Assembly (NCBI GenBank): GCA_963920575.1
Contig: OY986968.1
Location: 7,495,485-7,559,484 of the forward strand
From: Narthecium ossifragum
Lineage: Eukaryota > Streptophyta > Magnoliopsida > Dioscoreales > Nartheciaceae
DNA length: 64,000 nucleotides
Direction: 5' to 3'
Positions 33,541-45,715 of the stretch are shown one piece after another. The translations under genes and the position numbers were made by a program. Positions within the stretch are counted from its first letter, which is position 1; each line of letters opens with the position of its first letter. A model generated the notes under the pieces. It saw only the letters and a list, made by a program, of their open reading frames with translations, had not been told where the DNA came from and did not search any database.

Positions 33541-33830
33541 CGTTGGTGGCACGAGGTGCAGAGTTCGTCCCCACTACTTCACCTGTCAGGAGGTGAAGGT
33601 GGAGCATCCGCAGATAGCAGACCCGTTGCAGCTTTTCCAGTGTCAGCGAAAGTGAAAGCATAACATAGTGGATGTCGTCACCAGATTACCGAGGACTCAG
33701 AGGGGATGATCCAGATCTCGGAGGACATGCCTAGGGCATGTGTCTTCGATGCAGCAGGCAGTTGGAGGTGTACGTCATTTTGCTGGAGTCAGTCTACTTC
33801 AGTAGTCGTTAGTCCCGACTTACGTAGATA
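33540..33830 (+). pseudogene. Integrase-like remnant 1 in element F
   Basis: The plus frame contains C-Q-E-V-K-V-E-H-P-Q, followed after a frame break by a decayed counterpart of the P-x-P-E-W-K-W stretch and then L-P-R-T-Q-R-G. This resembles the C-Q-Q-V-K-A-E-H-Q zinc-finger end and start of the catalytic core of chromovirus integrases. It is heavily decayed. Confidence 0.55.
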
Positions 33831-33839
33831 AGTGGCACT

Positions 33840-36150
33840 TGAATTTGAAGTAGCCATCGGCCAGGTCTTGGATGCTGAATTATCGGTCTTACCACTTGTA
33901 TCGATAGATCCACTTTCATTTAATGCTGAGGAGATTTCTTTTCAATCAAATCCTGATCCTGATCTTCGAACTTTCTCTCTGCTTGAAGTCAAAACAAAGC
34001 TTGAACCAGGTCACAGGGAAAGCTTTTCTTGCTAATCTGGTGATATCGTAGTAAAGGTAAAGTAGCCAAGCCAAGAGGAATCGATGACGTAGTCCAAACC
34101 AGGCTCCAGGTAGATTTAGGAGTGGCCGGCAGTGAATGCCCAGTAGCAGGCAAAGGAAGAAAAGGACTCGGCTTAACTGAACTTGGGTTCGGTTTCCCGC
34201 TATGGGAATGATGGAATAAGCTCTGATTCCTCTTAGCGTTAGCGACTCTGAGCTCATAGGGAGCTGGGAATGAGCTTGGTTAGCTGAGACCAAGAAGGGA
34301 TAGAGTTGAAAGAGAGGATTTGATTAGCGCGTCTTCTGCCTGTACTTTTGAGTATGCCTTTTTGCCGTCGATTACGGGATTTCCTGCTTGACTGCGTCGA
34401 CTCTATGCCTTCCCGGCTTGCTTTCTTGGTGACTCTAACCCGGAGACTTTTGACCTTTACTCTTTCGGTATCGGTATGCCTTCGATGATTACTGCTTTAA
34501 TGAATACCTTATCTTCGGCAAGTTAGGAAGCTACGAACTCTTCCCTCACCCGAAGGCGAGCGAGTGCACTACATTGAGTAGGAATTCGGAATAGAAAATG
34601 CTATTGGGAAGAGAATACCACGAATACACTATTTTGAGGATAAGGATTCGCATGCGGACAATTCGATGAGGACGATTTCTTGCAGAAAGAGAAACCCTTG
34701 ACCCAATACCAGTCGATTGGGGATTGATTAGATGTGGACGATGATTTGGCTTTAAAAGATGAGAAGGATGATTTGAGAGCGAATCCGCCATTAATTACTC
34801 TTGTTACTGTTCTCGAATAGGCGCTTTTCGCTTTTCATTCCTCATGCACTGAGAAGTAGCAAAGCTTTCCTCATGCCAGCGTTCAGTTCAGTTCCTATTG
34901 AGGAAGATCTGCCATTGGTTTCAAAATGAATCTCAGATGTCGATGAATCCCAATCAATCCCTTTCGTACCATCTTATTACTTATTATAGGATGAATCTGA
35001 TTAACTTTCTGAACCACCAGCAGTTGACTCTGGGCATGAATATGAGACTAAAGTCCCTCTGTGCATCCTACTACTAGCAGCTCCTTCTATGTCCCTTCTT
35101 ATACTATGCATTATGCTCCTCGAAGCAAGGAAGCAGGACTATTTGATAAAAGCACTTTCTCTCTAACATGGCAACATGGGCTTTAGTATGTTATGTTCTT
35201 GGATAATGGTTTTTTTGTATTCCAAATGAAAAGTGAGGAAGCCTATGTTAGTTCCTTGGATTGCGGTCTTTATCATGTGGCGGATAAACTTATGATTGTC
35301 AAGAGATAGCAATTGGGGATGCAGCTTTCAAAGAGCACTTTCTCTAGTATGGAGGTTTGGGTAAAGTTCTAAAAAGTTCCATTCTTTTTATTGAGACAAG
35401 AAGGTATGTAATACCTAGGAAGCATCATAGGTAATCCGTTGTACTTGGATGGCTCTACTAGCACCATGCGGCTTTCTTCATTTGCTAGAATTTGTATCGG
35501 GATTCGAGCAGACAAGGAACTTCCAAAATTCTTGGTCCTTGATCTCGGACACACAAGACTGTGAGAGTGACACAGCGTCTGTAATGTCCGTGCTTATGGC
35601 AAATTAGACACTTGAAGGAAGGGCACTTTTTAAGATTCTCATTTCCTTCCGCACTAAAACCTAAATTATTAGTTGTGTCTGCTTTCATGAGAGGAAATTA
35701 CCTATTTAAAAAGTTTTACGTAATGAGATGTGGCCTGCCTGACTAGGTCCCCTTCTAGGGATATGGGTCCCGGGGAGGGTATAGTATACAATTTTTTCCT
35801 TCTTGATCGAAGCTCTATGTCTCATTCAGTCCTTCGCAAGCTTCCTTCAAAGGGAGAGTCCATAGGCGCGAATACTCGGATTGGGCTTGGAAGTCCCCAC
35901 TGAGCGGTCTGTCTATTGATGGATAGACACCTTTGATGCACTTCTATAGCCTGAGGCCTTTATAGTCAAGTTCACTCCTTTATGAAAGAAACCTCCTTAT
36001 CTTATTTTAAGCAAAACGAATTGCCTTCTTCTTTGCTGCTACAACGAGAAAGATAGGCTTCTGATCTCGGTTTCAAGAAGACTTCTCAAAAGGGAGAACT
36101 CTAACCATCTCGATGGCACAACCATATGAGGCATAGTACGGCAGTTCGCG
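33840..36150. other. Organelle-like insert in element F (possible mitochondrial DNA)
   Basis: About 2.3 kb with a composition unlike its surroundings: balanced GC, many CTTTCTT/GAAGAAAG-like words and no long frames. This is the look of plant mitochondrial intergenic DNA. On minus at 35485-35688 there is a CCHC-like C-L-I-C-H-K-H-G-H-Y-R-R-C, which may be a Copia gag fragment of the kind found in plant mitochondrial genomes. Ends are approximate. This is a judgement from composition only. Confidence 0.35.
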
Positions 36151-36439
36151 CCGTTCTTCCGATTGCTCAACAGAGGTTGTCAAAACATCACCCACCTTTC
36201 CAGACATCATCAGACAGTCTTCAGAGAGCTTAGCATAGATCAGACAGAGACTCCTAACGGCGCAGAGCAGACGAGAGAGCTACGCAGATTAGCGGCGATG
36301 ACCTTTGGAATTTTTCAGTTGGTGATAGTGTTTCTGAAGGTCCATTTGCACAGAGGATTAGTTAGAGTTGGCAAAGAACAGAGAACGGACAAGGTGGGGG
36401 CCGAGGCAGCCCTACTCCGATAGTTTGCACCAGAGTCAT

Positions 36440-36960
36440 GATGACGTGGAGCGACTACGACACAGAGCCTACGAAGATACATCATGGACTTCGTCATCAG
36501 CTTAGTTGGCATCGGTGCAGAGGTCAGAAAAGAGAGTTCTTTCCTTGTTACCTCACCAGTCAGGGGGCGGAGACGAAATGCCGATAGACAACATCGTTGT
36601 TACAGTCCTTTTCCAGTGCCAGAGTGGATGCCATAGCATGACAGACTTCATCCTTTGATCCAGATATCGTCACCCAATTTTCAGAAAATCAGCGCAGATC
36701 AGGTCAGAGTTGACAGAGGACTTTGTGCAAATCAGAAGCGATGACTGTTGGAGACACAGTTGGCAACAGAGTGTCATTTCAGATGATACAACACATAGAT
36801 CCATTCAGTGTTGGCAGCAGAGGTGCCGAGAAGGCGTCGTTCAGTTACGTCGTGTGTCATCAGACGTGATGATTCGAGCTTGAGGCAGATACATTACACA
36901 AGAGGACAGTCAGTTCAGATGATTGGTAGGAGAGACAAGTTTAGAGAGACAGAACGGTTA
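36440..36960 (+). pseudogene. Integrase-like remnant 2 in element F
   Basis: Around 36560-36640 the plus strand again gives a decayed stretch with P-F-P-V-P-E-W, similar to remnant 1. The shared TTTTCCAGTG core (33628 and 36608) suggests the two are copies of one original segment, now on either side of the organelle-like insert. No intact frame. Confidence 0.4.
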
Positions 36961-37588
36961 AGTCAGCTTTAGTCCTCTGGAGGTGCAGAGGTGTTGTAGG
37001 GGTAACTTGGGAGCGCTAGAGGCGCATGTGCAGTTTGTCCCAAGTAGTTCTCACCCCGAGGTGTTTCTTTGTCTTGTGTGGCCATTGCGGGCGTTGGTGC
37101 CCGGTGGTTTGTGTTGCGGGCATTGATGCCCGGTGCCTTGTGTGGTTGCTCAGTTTGCGAGCTTGCTAACCCTTCTTGTCTTGTGCATGTGTGTTTTATT
37201 TTTGTTGTTTCCAGCCCTACTCTTATCGAATTTCGGGATGAAATTCCTTTAAGGGTGATAGGTTGTGAGGACCCGTTCCTCCAACCCAATCCGACCGCGT
37301 TGGGTCGAGGGCTTGGCTTGGTTGGTTTTGACCCGGTTGGCCTTGGGTTGCGATCGGTTGATCGCATCGCTGTTTTTGGACCCCAAGGGCAATTTGGTAA
37401 ATTGCGCCTTGACGGTCAGTTTCACACCCGCGTAGTGTACACATGTCCTTGGTTGATGTACATGATTGAATAGATCCAGTAGGAGCATTCGGGATCGACA
37501 GATCCGGACGAGATTGCGACGAGATCGCAACTTGGCCTTGGGTTGCGAGTTGGCTCGTCTGAACCTGCTAAGCCACTTAAGTGACTTA

Positions 37589-37626
<38 letters not shown>

Positions 37627-38104
37627 CCTTCTCTCCCGTGCCCGACGTCTCCCCTTCTCCTTTCTTCTTCCCTGCTTTCGACCGCGCCGATCGTCTCCCT
37701 TCTCCGGAGCTCCTTCGCCACCGTCGCCGGCCGCCGTTCTCCCTCAAGCTCCCTCTCCTCAGATCTGGCTAGAACCTCCCTCCCGCGAGCTCTCTCTCTC
37801 TCCCGAGAACCCCAGATCCGAGATCCTCCCCGCCGATCTCCCTTCTCCGGAGCTTCTTCTCCGCCGTCGTCCACCGCCACTCCTCTCCGAGCTCGTCCTC
37901 ACACCTCTCGAGCTGCGGAACCCCTTCTCCTCTCAGATCCGACACCCTCTCCCCTCCCGAGCTTGCTGGAAGCCCTCTTCCTCGCCGACCAATGAGCTCC
38001 GCCGGCCACGTCGCGTCACCTCGTGTCGCCTCTACGCCTGGAACAACGTCGGGAAGATCCGATCCGACCTTCCCTCTTCTTCTCCGAGCTGTGAGGTAGG
38101 GTTT

Positions 38105-39771
38105 TGATGTGCTGTCGCAGGCACTCAAAAATAAATCCAATACTCTTCAAAACAAATGTAGTAGTGTGAGTACGAGTCGATCCCACGAAGAGTGTTTAGC
38201 CTAGTTTTGTGCTAAGTGAACAAAGATAGGGGGGTTTTAAACGTGAGGAAAACAGTAAAGAAATAATCTAAAACGAAGAAACAAGTTGAATCAAGAGAAC
38301 AAACCTTGGTCTGAGTCAACATCCACCATCGGAATCCAACAACTGATCATAGATGCAAGTATCAATCAATTCATATCATGAATATTCACCGTTCGAATGA
38401 AATCCGAATCTCTCCTCAATCATATTTAATTAGAAACAAGCGATCTAATCAACCCTAACTACTAAACAACCTAAGACAAGCGCTGTAGATTTAATCTAGT
38501 AGCAGCGTTAGGAATAGGGAGATCAATGAAGCTAAACAACACAAGCACAAGCGGTTGCATTTAATCTAGTTGCTTCACAGATTAGAGGGATCAAACAATT
38601 CCGGATTTGATATCCAACCTAGCAGTAGATCGCCATGTATAATAAACTAGTAGCGCTCCTAGCAATTAGACAAGACAATCATGAAGATAAACACAGAAGA
38701 ACATTCAATACTCATCTATAAACTGAACAATAAAAATAAATTAGATCTCACAGTCTCATTGATTCCGAGGTTTCAGTCTCCTCAACCAAAGATCAAGATT
38801 TAGCCACACAGGGCCATCGAGAATAATCCTCAAAAGATTCCAATAAACAAGATAAAACCTAGAAAAAAATATAAAGGAGGAGAAAGAGCAGCCAAAAGTG
38901 TCCAAGAATCCCCCCTCAAACCCTAGAAAGAGTCCTATTTATAGCCTCAATTGTATCCACCCTCGGATTAGATCACAATCGTTGATTTTTGTTACTCAGA
39001 AAGTCCGATCGATCGGATCTTGGATGCTGGATCGATCGGTCTCATTAAAATCTTCAACTTCTATTCACGCCCGAGCCCGATCGATCGGAGTAAGGGAGTC
39101 GGATCGATCGATTTCGTAAAAATCCTTCGTCTCTGGCTCTTCCTGAGTTCGATAGATGGTCCGATCGATCGAACTGTGTTCCTCTAAAAAGCATACGTTC
39201 TGTCACCCTTTTATTCCCAAGTCCGATCGATCGAATTATGAGTGTTGGATCGATCGGTTGAGTAAAAATCCGCTGTTTTTGACTTTTTCCGAGTCCGATC
39301 GATCGGACCATTGGTGTCGGATCGATCGGACCCCATAGGAGCGATGGAGGGATCGATCGGATGCGTTGTGGCTGAAAAACGCATGTTCTGTCACGTTTTT
39401 GCTTGGTCCGATCGATCGGCGGATCGCTCGGACTTCCAGCTTATTTTCCTTTCTGCCATTCAGACTGCGCATCGGTACTGAAATTGCCGTAACTTCCTCT
39501 AGGAAACTCGGAATCACGAACCGTAAAATTGTCCAGAATCTAGACTTCAAGAGCTTTCCAACTATGTATGTCATATCCTCTGGTTCTTCATGAGCAGGTA
39601 CAGATAAATCTTTAAAATTGATCCATGCACTCTTTTCAGCTTCTTTTCGACTTAAGGACTTCAATTGCATCCTAAATCAAAATATAAGAATAATGAGTGT
39701 ATTTAGGAACTAAATAAGCATAGGAGACTAAGTATTAAGGGATAAAAATATAGCATTATGCATTCTCATCA
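38105..39771 (-). mobile_element. Solo LTR G, same family as the element E LTR
   Basis: TGATGTGCTG ... TTCTCATCA, 1667 bases, flanked by GGTTT at 38100-38104 and 39772-39776 (perfect 5-bp duplication). The block at 39490-39640 (GTAACTTCCTCTAGGAA, then CTCGGAATCACGAACC and CTTCATGAGCAGGTACAG) matches element E at 62008-62120. No internal region remains. Confidence 0.92.
39005..39431. repeat. Paired CGATCGATCG palindrome array in LTR G
   Basis: About twelve copies of (C)CGATCGATCGG or GGATCGATCGG. They come in pairs 24 bp apart (39005/39029, 39077/39101, 39223/39247, 39295/39319) with adjacent pairs 72 bp apart. It lies directly before the block conserved with element E. Confidence 0.93.
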
Positions 39772-41839
39772 GGTTTCCACCTAGGTTTTTGATTGCTTCT
39801 CTTCTAGATTGATCCATGATGCATGTTCTTCATCTGGTAAATGCTCTTAGGATTTGATTGTGATTTAATTGGGTTTTAAAGCATGTTTTTCCTGGATTTT
39901 CGTCGATGCTCTGTTCTTCGATGAACAGTCGGTGTCCAGCTCGATTTCTGAGCTGTGTGATCATGATCTCGGGAAACGTTCTAGATGAAAGTTGTAGATC
40001 ATCGAATCTACTTTCAATTGCCACTGATTTCATAATTTTCGGTGTTTTCTACGATTTATGGTGATTTTTCTTCGGATCTGCGATGAGACCGAAATTAGTG
40101 AATTGATTAGTGAATTCCGGGAAGATTAGTCATTAGATTAATCCAATTCTTGGGCTGCATGTTCCTTGTATGCTAATATACATTTTCCCAAGTTGGATTT
40201 CCAATTCGACGTCGTTTGGACGTCGAATTGATAAGATTTCATCGCCTCTAACTAGGGTTTAATGTAGAAATCCAGAAATTAGCTTGTTAGTGGATTTTCG
40301 ATGTTTTATCGTGGTTGATTCTTCGGGATTCATGTGATTAGTATTCCTAGTGATCTGGAGGGCTAGCATGTTCTAACTGGTGATTCTTAGATGATTAATT
40401 GTTTGATGCCGGCATGTTTAGTTAACTATAAATCGTTCGTGTTCAATTAGCAATTAACTGCATGTCATGCTTACTTACATCGTATTGTATACATGTATAC
40501 TTAGTTTGTGATTGAAGCAAGGGAGTTGTGCCCCTTGGGATGTTTAGATAATTGTTTTGGGCCAAGGGTGTGCCCTAGTTAATATGTATTTATAATTGTT
40601 GTGTGTTGTGTGGCCGAGGTTGTGCCCCGTTGTACAATCTGCGGTTGACGACTGTGGACGTCGTCGTAATGTCGAAATTTCGTTGAATGTATTGTTGCTT
40701 GTTTACGGCCCGTGGGCGCCGTTATAATATTGTATTATTGTAGTTTAGACCCATGCTATGATTACCCTCCGGCAAGCTTGATGCTTCGCCTAGCCCGTGT
40801 ATATTGTCTTGGCATATTGTTGCATGCTACTATTCATGTATTCCTGTGCCTGAGCATTGCATGTATTTGATTTGCATTAGAAGCATTAGGCTAGGTGGTA
40901 GGCGATGGTTTCGATCGTCGATCCGGGGTTCTCGGGTAGCCCAGATCTAACCCTAGGACCGGGATTCGGGTAGTCGGGGATTAGGACGTGATTGTCATCA
41001 ATAATTATGTTTGATATCATTCGAGGATTATTAGGTAGTTGGACTCAAATATTATATTGTTTGAGGTTTAGAGGTCGTGTCAGTTCTCCAATGACAAGTG
41101 CTAAGGATGGTTGTCGAGGTCCCTGACGTGTGTCCCCAGGCAGTGGTTTCCTGCTAGGTAAAGGGTGTTCCTACTGGCTCTGATTCTTGTTTTCTCTCAG
41201 CGTGTTTGGTTGATGTTCTAAGCGTGATCGGTTGAGAAGAGTAGGATCCCTTGGGGAATCGATAGGGGTTTTGGGACCCCGTGGCATCCTTTAGACTTGG
41301 GTAGAGAAACGTCACTGTTGTTGTTTTCCTCCTTTCAGTGTGCCGTAGAATAGCGTAGAACCCTACTAAACTTTGTTGCTCACTCCTACCTGGGCAGGTC
41401 GATGCAGTCCTTTCCTTTCAGGTGATCTTCTGGGTTTTGGCGCGCCGTTCTTGAGGTGATCGTGGACTTGGAGTTTCGAGGAGTACTTGATGATCCTGGA
41501 GTTTTCCCTTTTGTTAATAGTTGTACATCTGCAGTTTGATTAATTGTATAATTTCCCTCTTCGAGGATTTGATTATCTGTATTAATTTATGTGATGAGGG
41601 TTGGTGGAATTATTGTATAAATGGATGATGTACAAGAACCTGTGTCAGTAAGTGAAATGATAATAGTAGAATTGTATTAATGTTGAATTTAGAATTGTTT
41701 TAAATCTGTGGTGAATTTGTAAACTGCATAGGGATCAAATTGAGGAAATACAAGGGAGAGTCTCGCCGTTCGATTTTAGAAATGAGTTTAGGACCCTCAT
41801 ACCCCGGGCCGGATGGGTTTTCTGGGTCGGGGCTTGACA

Positions 41840-42800
41840 GTTGAGGTTTACAAAAGCCATTTGTTGCATTAACGTGTTCCTGAACAAAGTCAGGGAAGTT
41901 GGGGGCCAAGTGACAATCAGTGATATAATGTTGAGGATTAGAGCAGAGGACACATGTTTTAGGTGGACTCTGAAACGATGTAGGAGCAAAAGATTGACAT
42001 ATTTTCAACCGATTCAAATCTTTAGTTAGGAAGGCTACTTGTGCGGAGAGATTTTGAATATCAGAAGTTTCATGAGTTCCCCTAGAATTACGAACAGTGG
42101 TAGGCCGATTCTTATAAATTGAGGCATTATGTTGTGAGTTCTCAGAAAGATTATTATATATGTCCCAAAGCTCAGTCCAAGACTTACTAAAAACAACACC
42201 CCCACAACAAGCTTTGACCATAGTTCTATCTCGATCATTGAGACCGTTATAGAATGAATGGGCGAGCTGCTATTCGAGTACCTCATGATGAGGACATCCT
42301 CTCAAGACGTCATTGAATCTTTCCCAAGTCTCATGAAAAAGCTCATCCTTGTTATGTTTAAAAGAGGTAATCATGGTACGATAATTTTGGGTTTTGATGA
42401 TGGGAAACTATTTCTTGAGAAAGGCATCCTGAAGTTGGTCCCATGTCGAAATCGAATTTGGTGCTATGGTTTGAAGCCAATCTTTAGCTTTATCTTTCAA
42501 TGAGAAGGGAAAAAGCTTTAATCTAAAGGCATCATCGTAAAAGTGCTCAAGTTTAAACGTGGAGATAATTTCAAGGAAGTTGGCTAGATGTCCATAAGGA
42601 TCCTCATTCTCACACCCATAAAAAGATGGTAACGCTGTAATACAGTTGGGTTTAATCTCATAGTGGGTGGCAGTAATGACAGGTGGGTTAATACATGAGG
42701 TATAAGTGTAAGGTTCGGGCAGAAAGAGATTCCTAATAGGGACTTCTCTATTGTTATTGTGGTTCCCGTTTCCCCCAATCGTTTCCACTATTATTTCCTA
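41840..42800 (-). pseudogene. Element A gag, N-terminal part
   Basis: Minus frames 42788-42408 and 42221 down to 41840 encode the gag core: Y-E-I-K-P-N-C-I-T-A-L-P-S-F-Y-G, then D-P-Y-G-H-L, L-K-L-F-P-F-S-L-K-D-K-A-K-D-W-L and W-D-Q-L-Q-D-A-F-L-K-K. These are hallmarks of plant gypsy gag. A later segment has a C-V-L-C-S-N-P-Q-H-Y-I-T-D-C knuckle. It is broken by a frameshift near 42230-42400 and by element F at 41840, beyond which gag resumes at 27887. Confidence 0.88.
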
Positions 42801-43335
42801 CAGCTAAGGTCATTGTGTAGAAAGAATCAGGAGGTAAATCAAGGATTTCAAGTTTAGGGTCAAAAGGTGTCAAAGGAAAACTCAGGGCCCTTCTTACCTT
42901 GCTTACAGGTTCATGCACACCCCAGAAAGAAAAAGAAAAAGAAAATAGAAGTTTCGGAGGAGAGGAGAAAACCCAGAAAACAACAATTGAAACAAAAAGT
43001 TCTGAAGCAAAAAGGCCTACCTGACTGCGCAGTTCTGATCTGTCGGATTCCAGTCCGATCAGTCACTCCAAGCCGCAAGCTCCTTCACTCGAAGTCCACT
43101 TCAAAGCAGATGACGCAGTCGACCGATCGGATTCAAGTCCGACCGGTCGCTCCAGGTGGTAGGCGAGTTGTGTTTTTCTTCAAGAAAAATTCGTTCCAAT
43201 GCTGCAAAAATTCCAAACAATTGTCAGAAAATTCCTAAAAAGTGTAAAATAAAGAGATGGAGAAATAAGAAAGATAAAAACCTAACTAAGCAAAGAAAAT
43301 GAGTTAAGAGAAAATCAATTAGTTAACTGTCGAAT
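42801..43335 (-). other. Element A leader between primer site and gag
   Basis: Non-coding leader with two palindrome modules: 43036-43069 and GACCGATCGG...GACCGGTCGCTCC at 43121-43152. The second is shared almost exactly with the element B leader. Confidence 0.7.
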
Positions 43336-43353
43336 TCCCCGGCAACTGTGTCA
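43336..43353 (-). promoter_or_regulatory. Element A primer-binding site (tRNA-Asp type)
   Basis: In element sense TGACACAGTTGCCGGGGA, matching the complement of the plant tRNA-Asp 3' end (TGGCGCCGTTGCCGGGGA) at 15 of 18 positions. It begins about six bases inside the 5' LTR. Confidence 0.85.
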
Positions 43354-43358
43354 TAAAT

Positions 43359-44849
43359 TGATGTATTGCGAACGTGTCGTTAAAACGTTGTAAATATTAA
43401 ATTTATAATCCTTATTCAACCACTACACTACTAAGAAGAATAGCGGTGAAGTCCGGAGTCGAACCACAAGAAATTTACCTGGAAATATTGAATTCAATTC
43501 TTAAACTCTAAATTTAAGCAAAAGAAGCAATGATAAGTTTGAATTAACTAAAACTATCTAATGAAAGCAAGTAAAAGTTGTTAAACTAATGAGAGAGATA
43601 CTTAGGGTTTACTCAATCCACCTTAGTTTCACTTTCTGTACTCTTCAGTTATCCTCTTATCTCTTTCTCTAAACATTATGGATCATACGGCTACAAGCTC
43701 ACATGAATGCCTAAAATAAGATTTATGTTCCTAACGGCATAACCTATCTTTCTTGGCATAGATGATCTTCGGTCCTACAATTACTTTAAATTATACTACT
43801 CCTAATGAACTTGGCACAAGCTATCCTAGCTTAGCATAGCCTGTCTCACTAGCAAACCATAAATCAATTGAAAACCATCCTATGAATCTTTATAATCTAT
43901 TAGCAAACCATAAATCAATTGAAAACCATCCTATGAATCTTTATAATCTATCACAGAAATCATGTAGGACTGAAAGTACGTCAAGGGAACTCTGTATCTT
44001 CAACTCTATTAACAATAAAAAGCAAATTCATAGGATCATGTCTTGAGAAGAATACAAGATTCAGATCAAAGAATACAACACGTCACACTAGAGTTTTATG
44101 AGATCCCTAAGTTTAGAAATTAGCTACTCATCTCTTGAGAAAGATCCATAGGTGTTGGGAATGAAGCCATCGATCCCCGCGGAAAGATCTCCGTCTTCAA
44201 ACCCTAGCCTTCTCCTTTTTCTCTCTGATTGTTGTCCCCAAAAGAAAACAAATTCGGATGGAATAATCTTATTTATAGAAGAACTCCCAAAATTAGGGTT
44301 TTGGAAAAGTTGAACTTCTATTACAACTCGGATTTCCTTGATTAATTCCTGGCAGTCTATTTCGGTCGCAACTGGGTCCAATCCAGCCGGAATTTGAAAA
44401 CTAGTCCAACATGAAAGATGTAGATTAGTAAGTCTTTCTGTCTGATCCCTAAAATTTCATAAAATTACGACTTATCTGGAATATTTGGTGAATAGTCTCC
44501 TGAACATTGACGGACCAGTTTCCCAGCATATGTTTATCTTCATAATCTTCAAAACTTCTATTAATCTTCCGGGAATCTCGAATCGTATCCAACATGAAAG
44601 TTGTTCGTCTTGATGTCTTCTAGAAATCCTCCAAATTTCAGGAATTTAGGATTTATCTGAAGAGTTTGGTGAATTCTTTTCAAATTAACAGCGAAGCGGC
44701 ATAATTTCAACATATTAGCCTTTTTATGTATTTTCTAACTTCAATTTTCGTTAAACCTGAAATCAACTAACAAACTATCAAATACAAACACTCTCGGGCT
44801 AAAAAAGGTAATTTAAGGGGTTTAATTATGAATAATTAGTAACTCATCA
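43359..44849 (-). repeat. Element A 5' LTR
   Basis: 1491 bases, TGATGTATTGCG ... GTAACTCATCA, homologous to 13143-14573. It contains a 51-bp tandem duplication at 43851-43901 and 43902-43952 that the partner LTR lacks, so the duplication arose after insertion. Confidence 0.92.
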
Positions 44850-45664
44850 AACAAATGTCCAAGCATCATTGCCTGTAGAAATGGTTGCTCCATTTCGAGG
44901 GCAAAACCGTATCCTACGTAGAATGTCTTAGCCGCCGTGGACTTTAACTTGAAGTTCACTTATGTGTTAGCCGGTTGGGAGGGTTCCACTCATGATGCTC
45001 TCATACTACGAGATGCCTTAAAAGGCCTAACGACTTAAAGATTCCTGAGGGTATATACCCTTCTTACAATCACGTCAATTACGACTTTTTAATCGTTAAA
45101 CTAACATAGAACTTACAATTTTGTAGGTAAATTCTACCTATGTGGCGCTGGTTATGCAGTGAGATCCGGTATCTTATCTCCTTACCGTGGTGTCAAATAC
45201 CACCTTAGGGAATGGGGTAGCCATAAGCCGTTTGATCATAAAGAGCAGTATAACTTTATGCATTCATCACTCCGAACCAGCATTGAACGTGCATTCGGGA
45301 CCTTGAAGAATCGTTTTAAGATCCTTACATCTCGTCCATTTTATCCATTTCCTACTCAAGTAGATCTTTTTTTAGCATGTTGTATACTCCATAATTACAT
45401 CTTAAGCAATGGTGGAGATTCTGTTGTCCCAACCAAGGAGGAATGGGTAGCTATGTAGATCATTTTTAGCATGTTGCATACTCCATAATTACATCTTAAG
45501 CAATGGTGGAGATTATGTTGTCCCAACCAAGGAGGAATGGGTAGCTATGTCTATTCCTACTGACATGTCTCAAAGAGAGCTAAGGGAGGATGCTAGAGAG
45601 TGGACGGATATAAGAGATATGATGGCACAAGAGATGTGGTCACAACGTTTATGTATTATCAGAT
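44850..45664 (+). pseudogene. Harbinger II transposase, 3' half
   Basis: This resumes the gene cut at 13142. It encodes F-R-G-Q-N-R then, one base out of frame, V-L-A-A-V-D-F-N-L-K-F-T-Y-V-L-A-G-W-E-G-S. An intron from about 45051 to 45126 follows. The next exon reads Y-L-C-G-A-G-Y where the second catalytic Asp (Y-L-V-D-A-G-Y) is Gly. The Glu motif S-I-E-R-A-F-G-T-L-K-N-R-F is kept. The C-terminal end W-T-D-I-R-D-M-M-A-Q-E-M-W lies after a tandem duplication. With His and Gly at two DDE positions it is inactive. Confidence 0.9.
45371..45549 (+). repeat. 85-bp tandem duplication in Harbinger II transposase
   Basis: The block 45371-45455 recurs at 45465-45549 with three or four differences. 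The first copy runs into a stop (TAG at 45456-45458); the second leads on into the conserved C-terminus. Confidence 0.93.
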
Positions 45665-45715
45665 AACTTTGTTTTCATGTTGTGGTTGTGTCTTCATAAG
45701 TGTGCTCTCTATCAT

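Larger units (their letters stand above)
27893..41839 (+). mobile_element. Ty3/gypsy-type LTR element F (tRNA-iMet primed), decayed interior
   Basis: LTRs at 27893-30833 and 37264-41839 (the latter enlarged by solo LTR G) begin TGTGAGGACCCGTTCC and end in TTGACA or GTGACA. A perfect 5-bp duplication GTTGA flanks them (27888-27892, 41840-41844). The primer site TGGTATCAGAGC at 30837 matches initiator tRNA-Met. The F-R-D-E-I-P-L-R ending just before the 3' LTR resembles the C-terminal end of chromovirus polyproteins. The interior has only fragments of integrase-like coding sequence. It is inserted in the gag gene of element A. Confidence 0.93.
37264..41839 (+). repeat. Element F 3' LTR, interrupted by solo LTR G
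   Basis: Collinear with 27893-30833 outside 38105-39776. The remaining length is about 2904 bases against 2941, with scattered substitutions and a shorter CT tract. Ends GGGGCTTGACA. Confidence 0.93.
13143..44849 (-). mobile_element. Athila-like Ty3/gypsy element A, non-autonomous, with nested insertions
   Basis: LTRs lie at 13143-14573 and 43359-44849, both TG...CA in the plus reading and clearly homologous. On minus, the 5' LTR is the right one, followed by a tRNA-Asp-type primer site, a broken gag, an aspartic protease, and then directly the 3' non-coding region. Reverse transcriptase, RNase H and integrase are missing, compared with related element B. Flanks GACAC (left) and AACAA (right) are a plausible decayed 5-bp duplication, because removing the element restores the Harbinger II codons. 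A hAT/MULE nest and element F are inserted in it. Confidence 0.9.
9060..45715 (+). mobile_element. PIF/Harbinger element II, split by nested insertions (3' end not in window)
   Basis: The left end starts near 9060 with GGGGCGTTTGGTTG after TTA (9057-9059), a Harbinger-like terminus and target site. The transposase 5' part is at 12528-13142 and its 3' part at 44850-45664. The DNA between consists of a solo LTR in the 5' region and element A inside the coding region. Element B then breaks the 3' region at 45716. The right terminus was not found and should lie past 64000. Harbinger II is the oldest layer of this nest. Confidence 0.82.
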
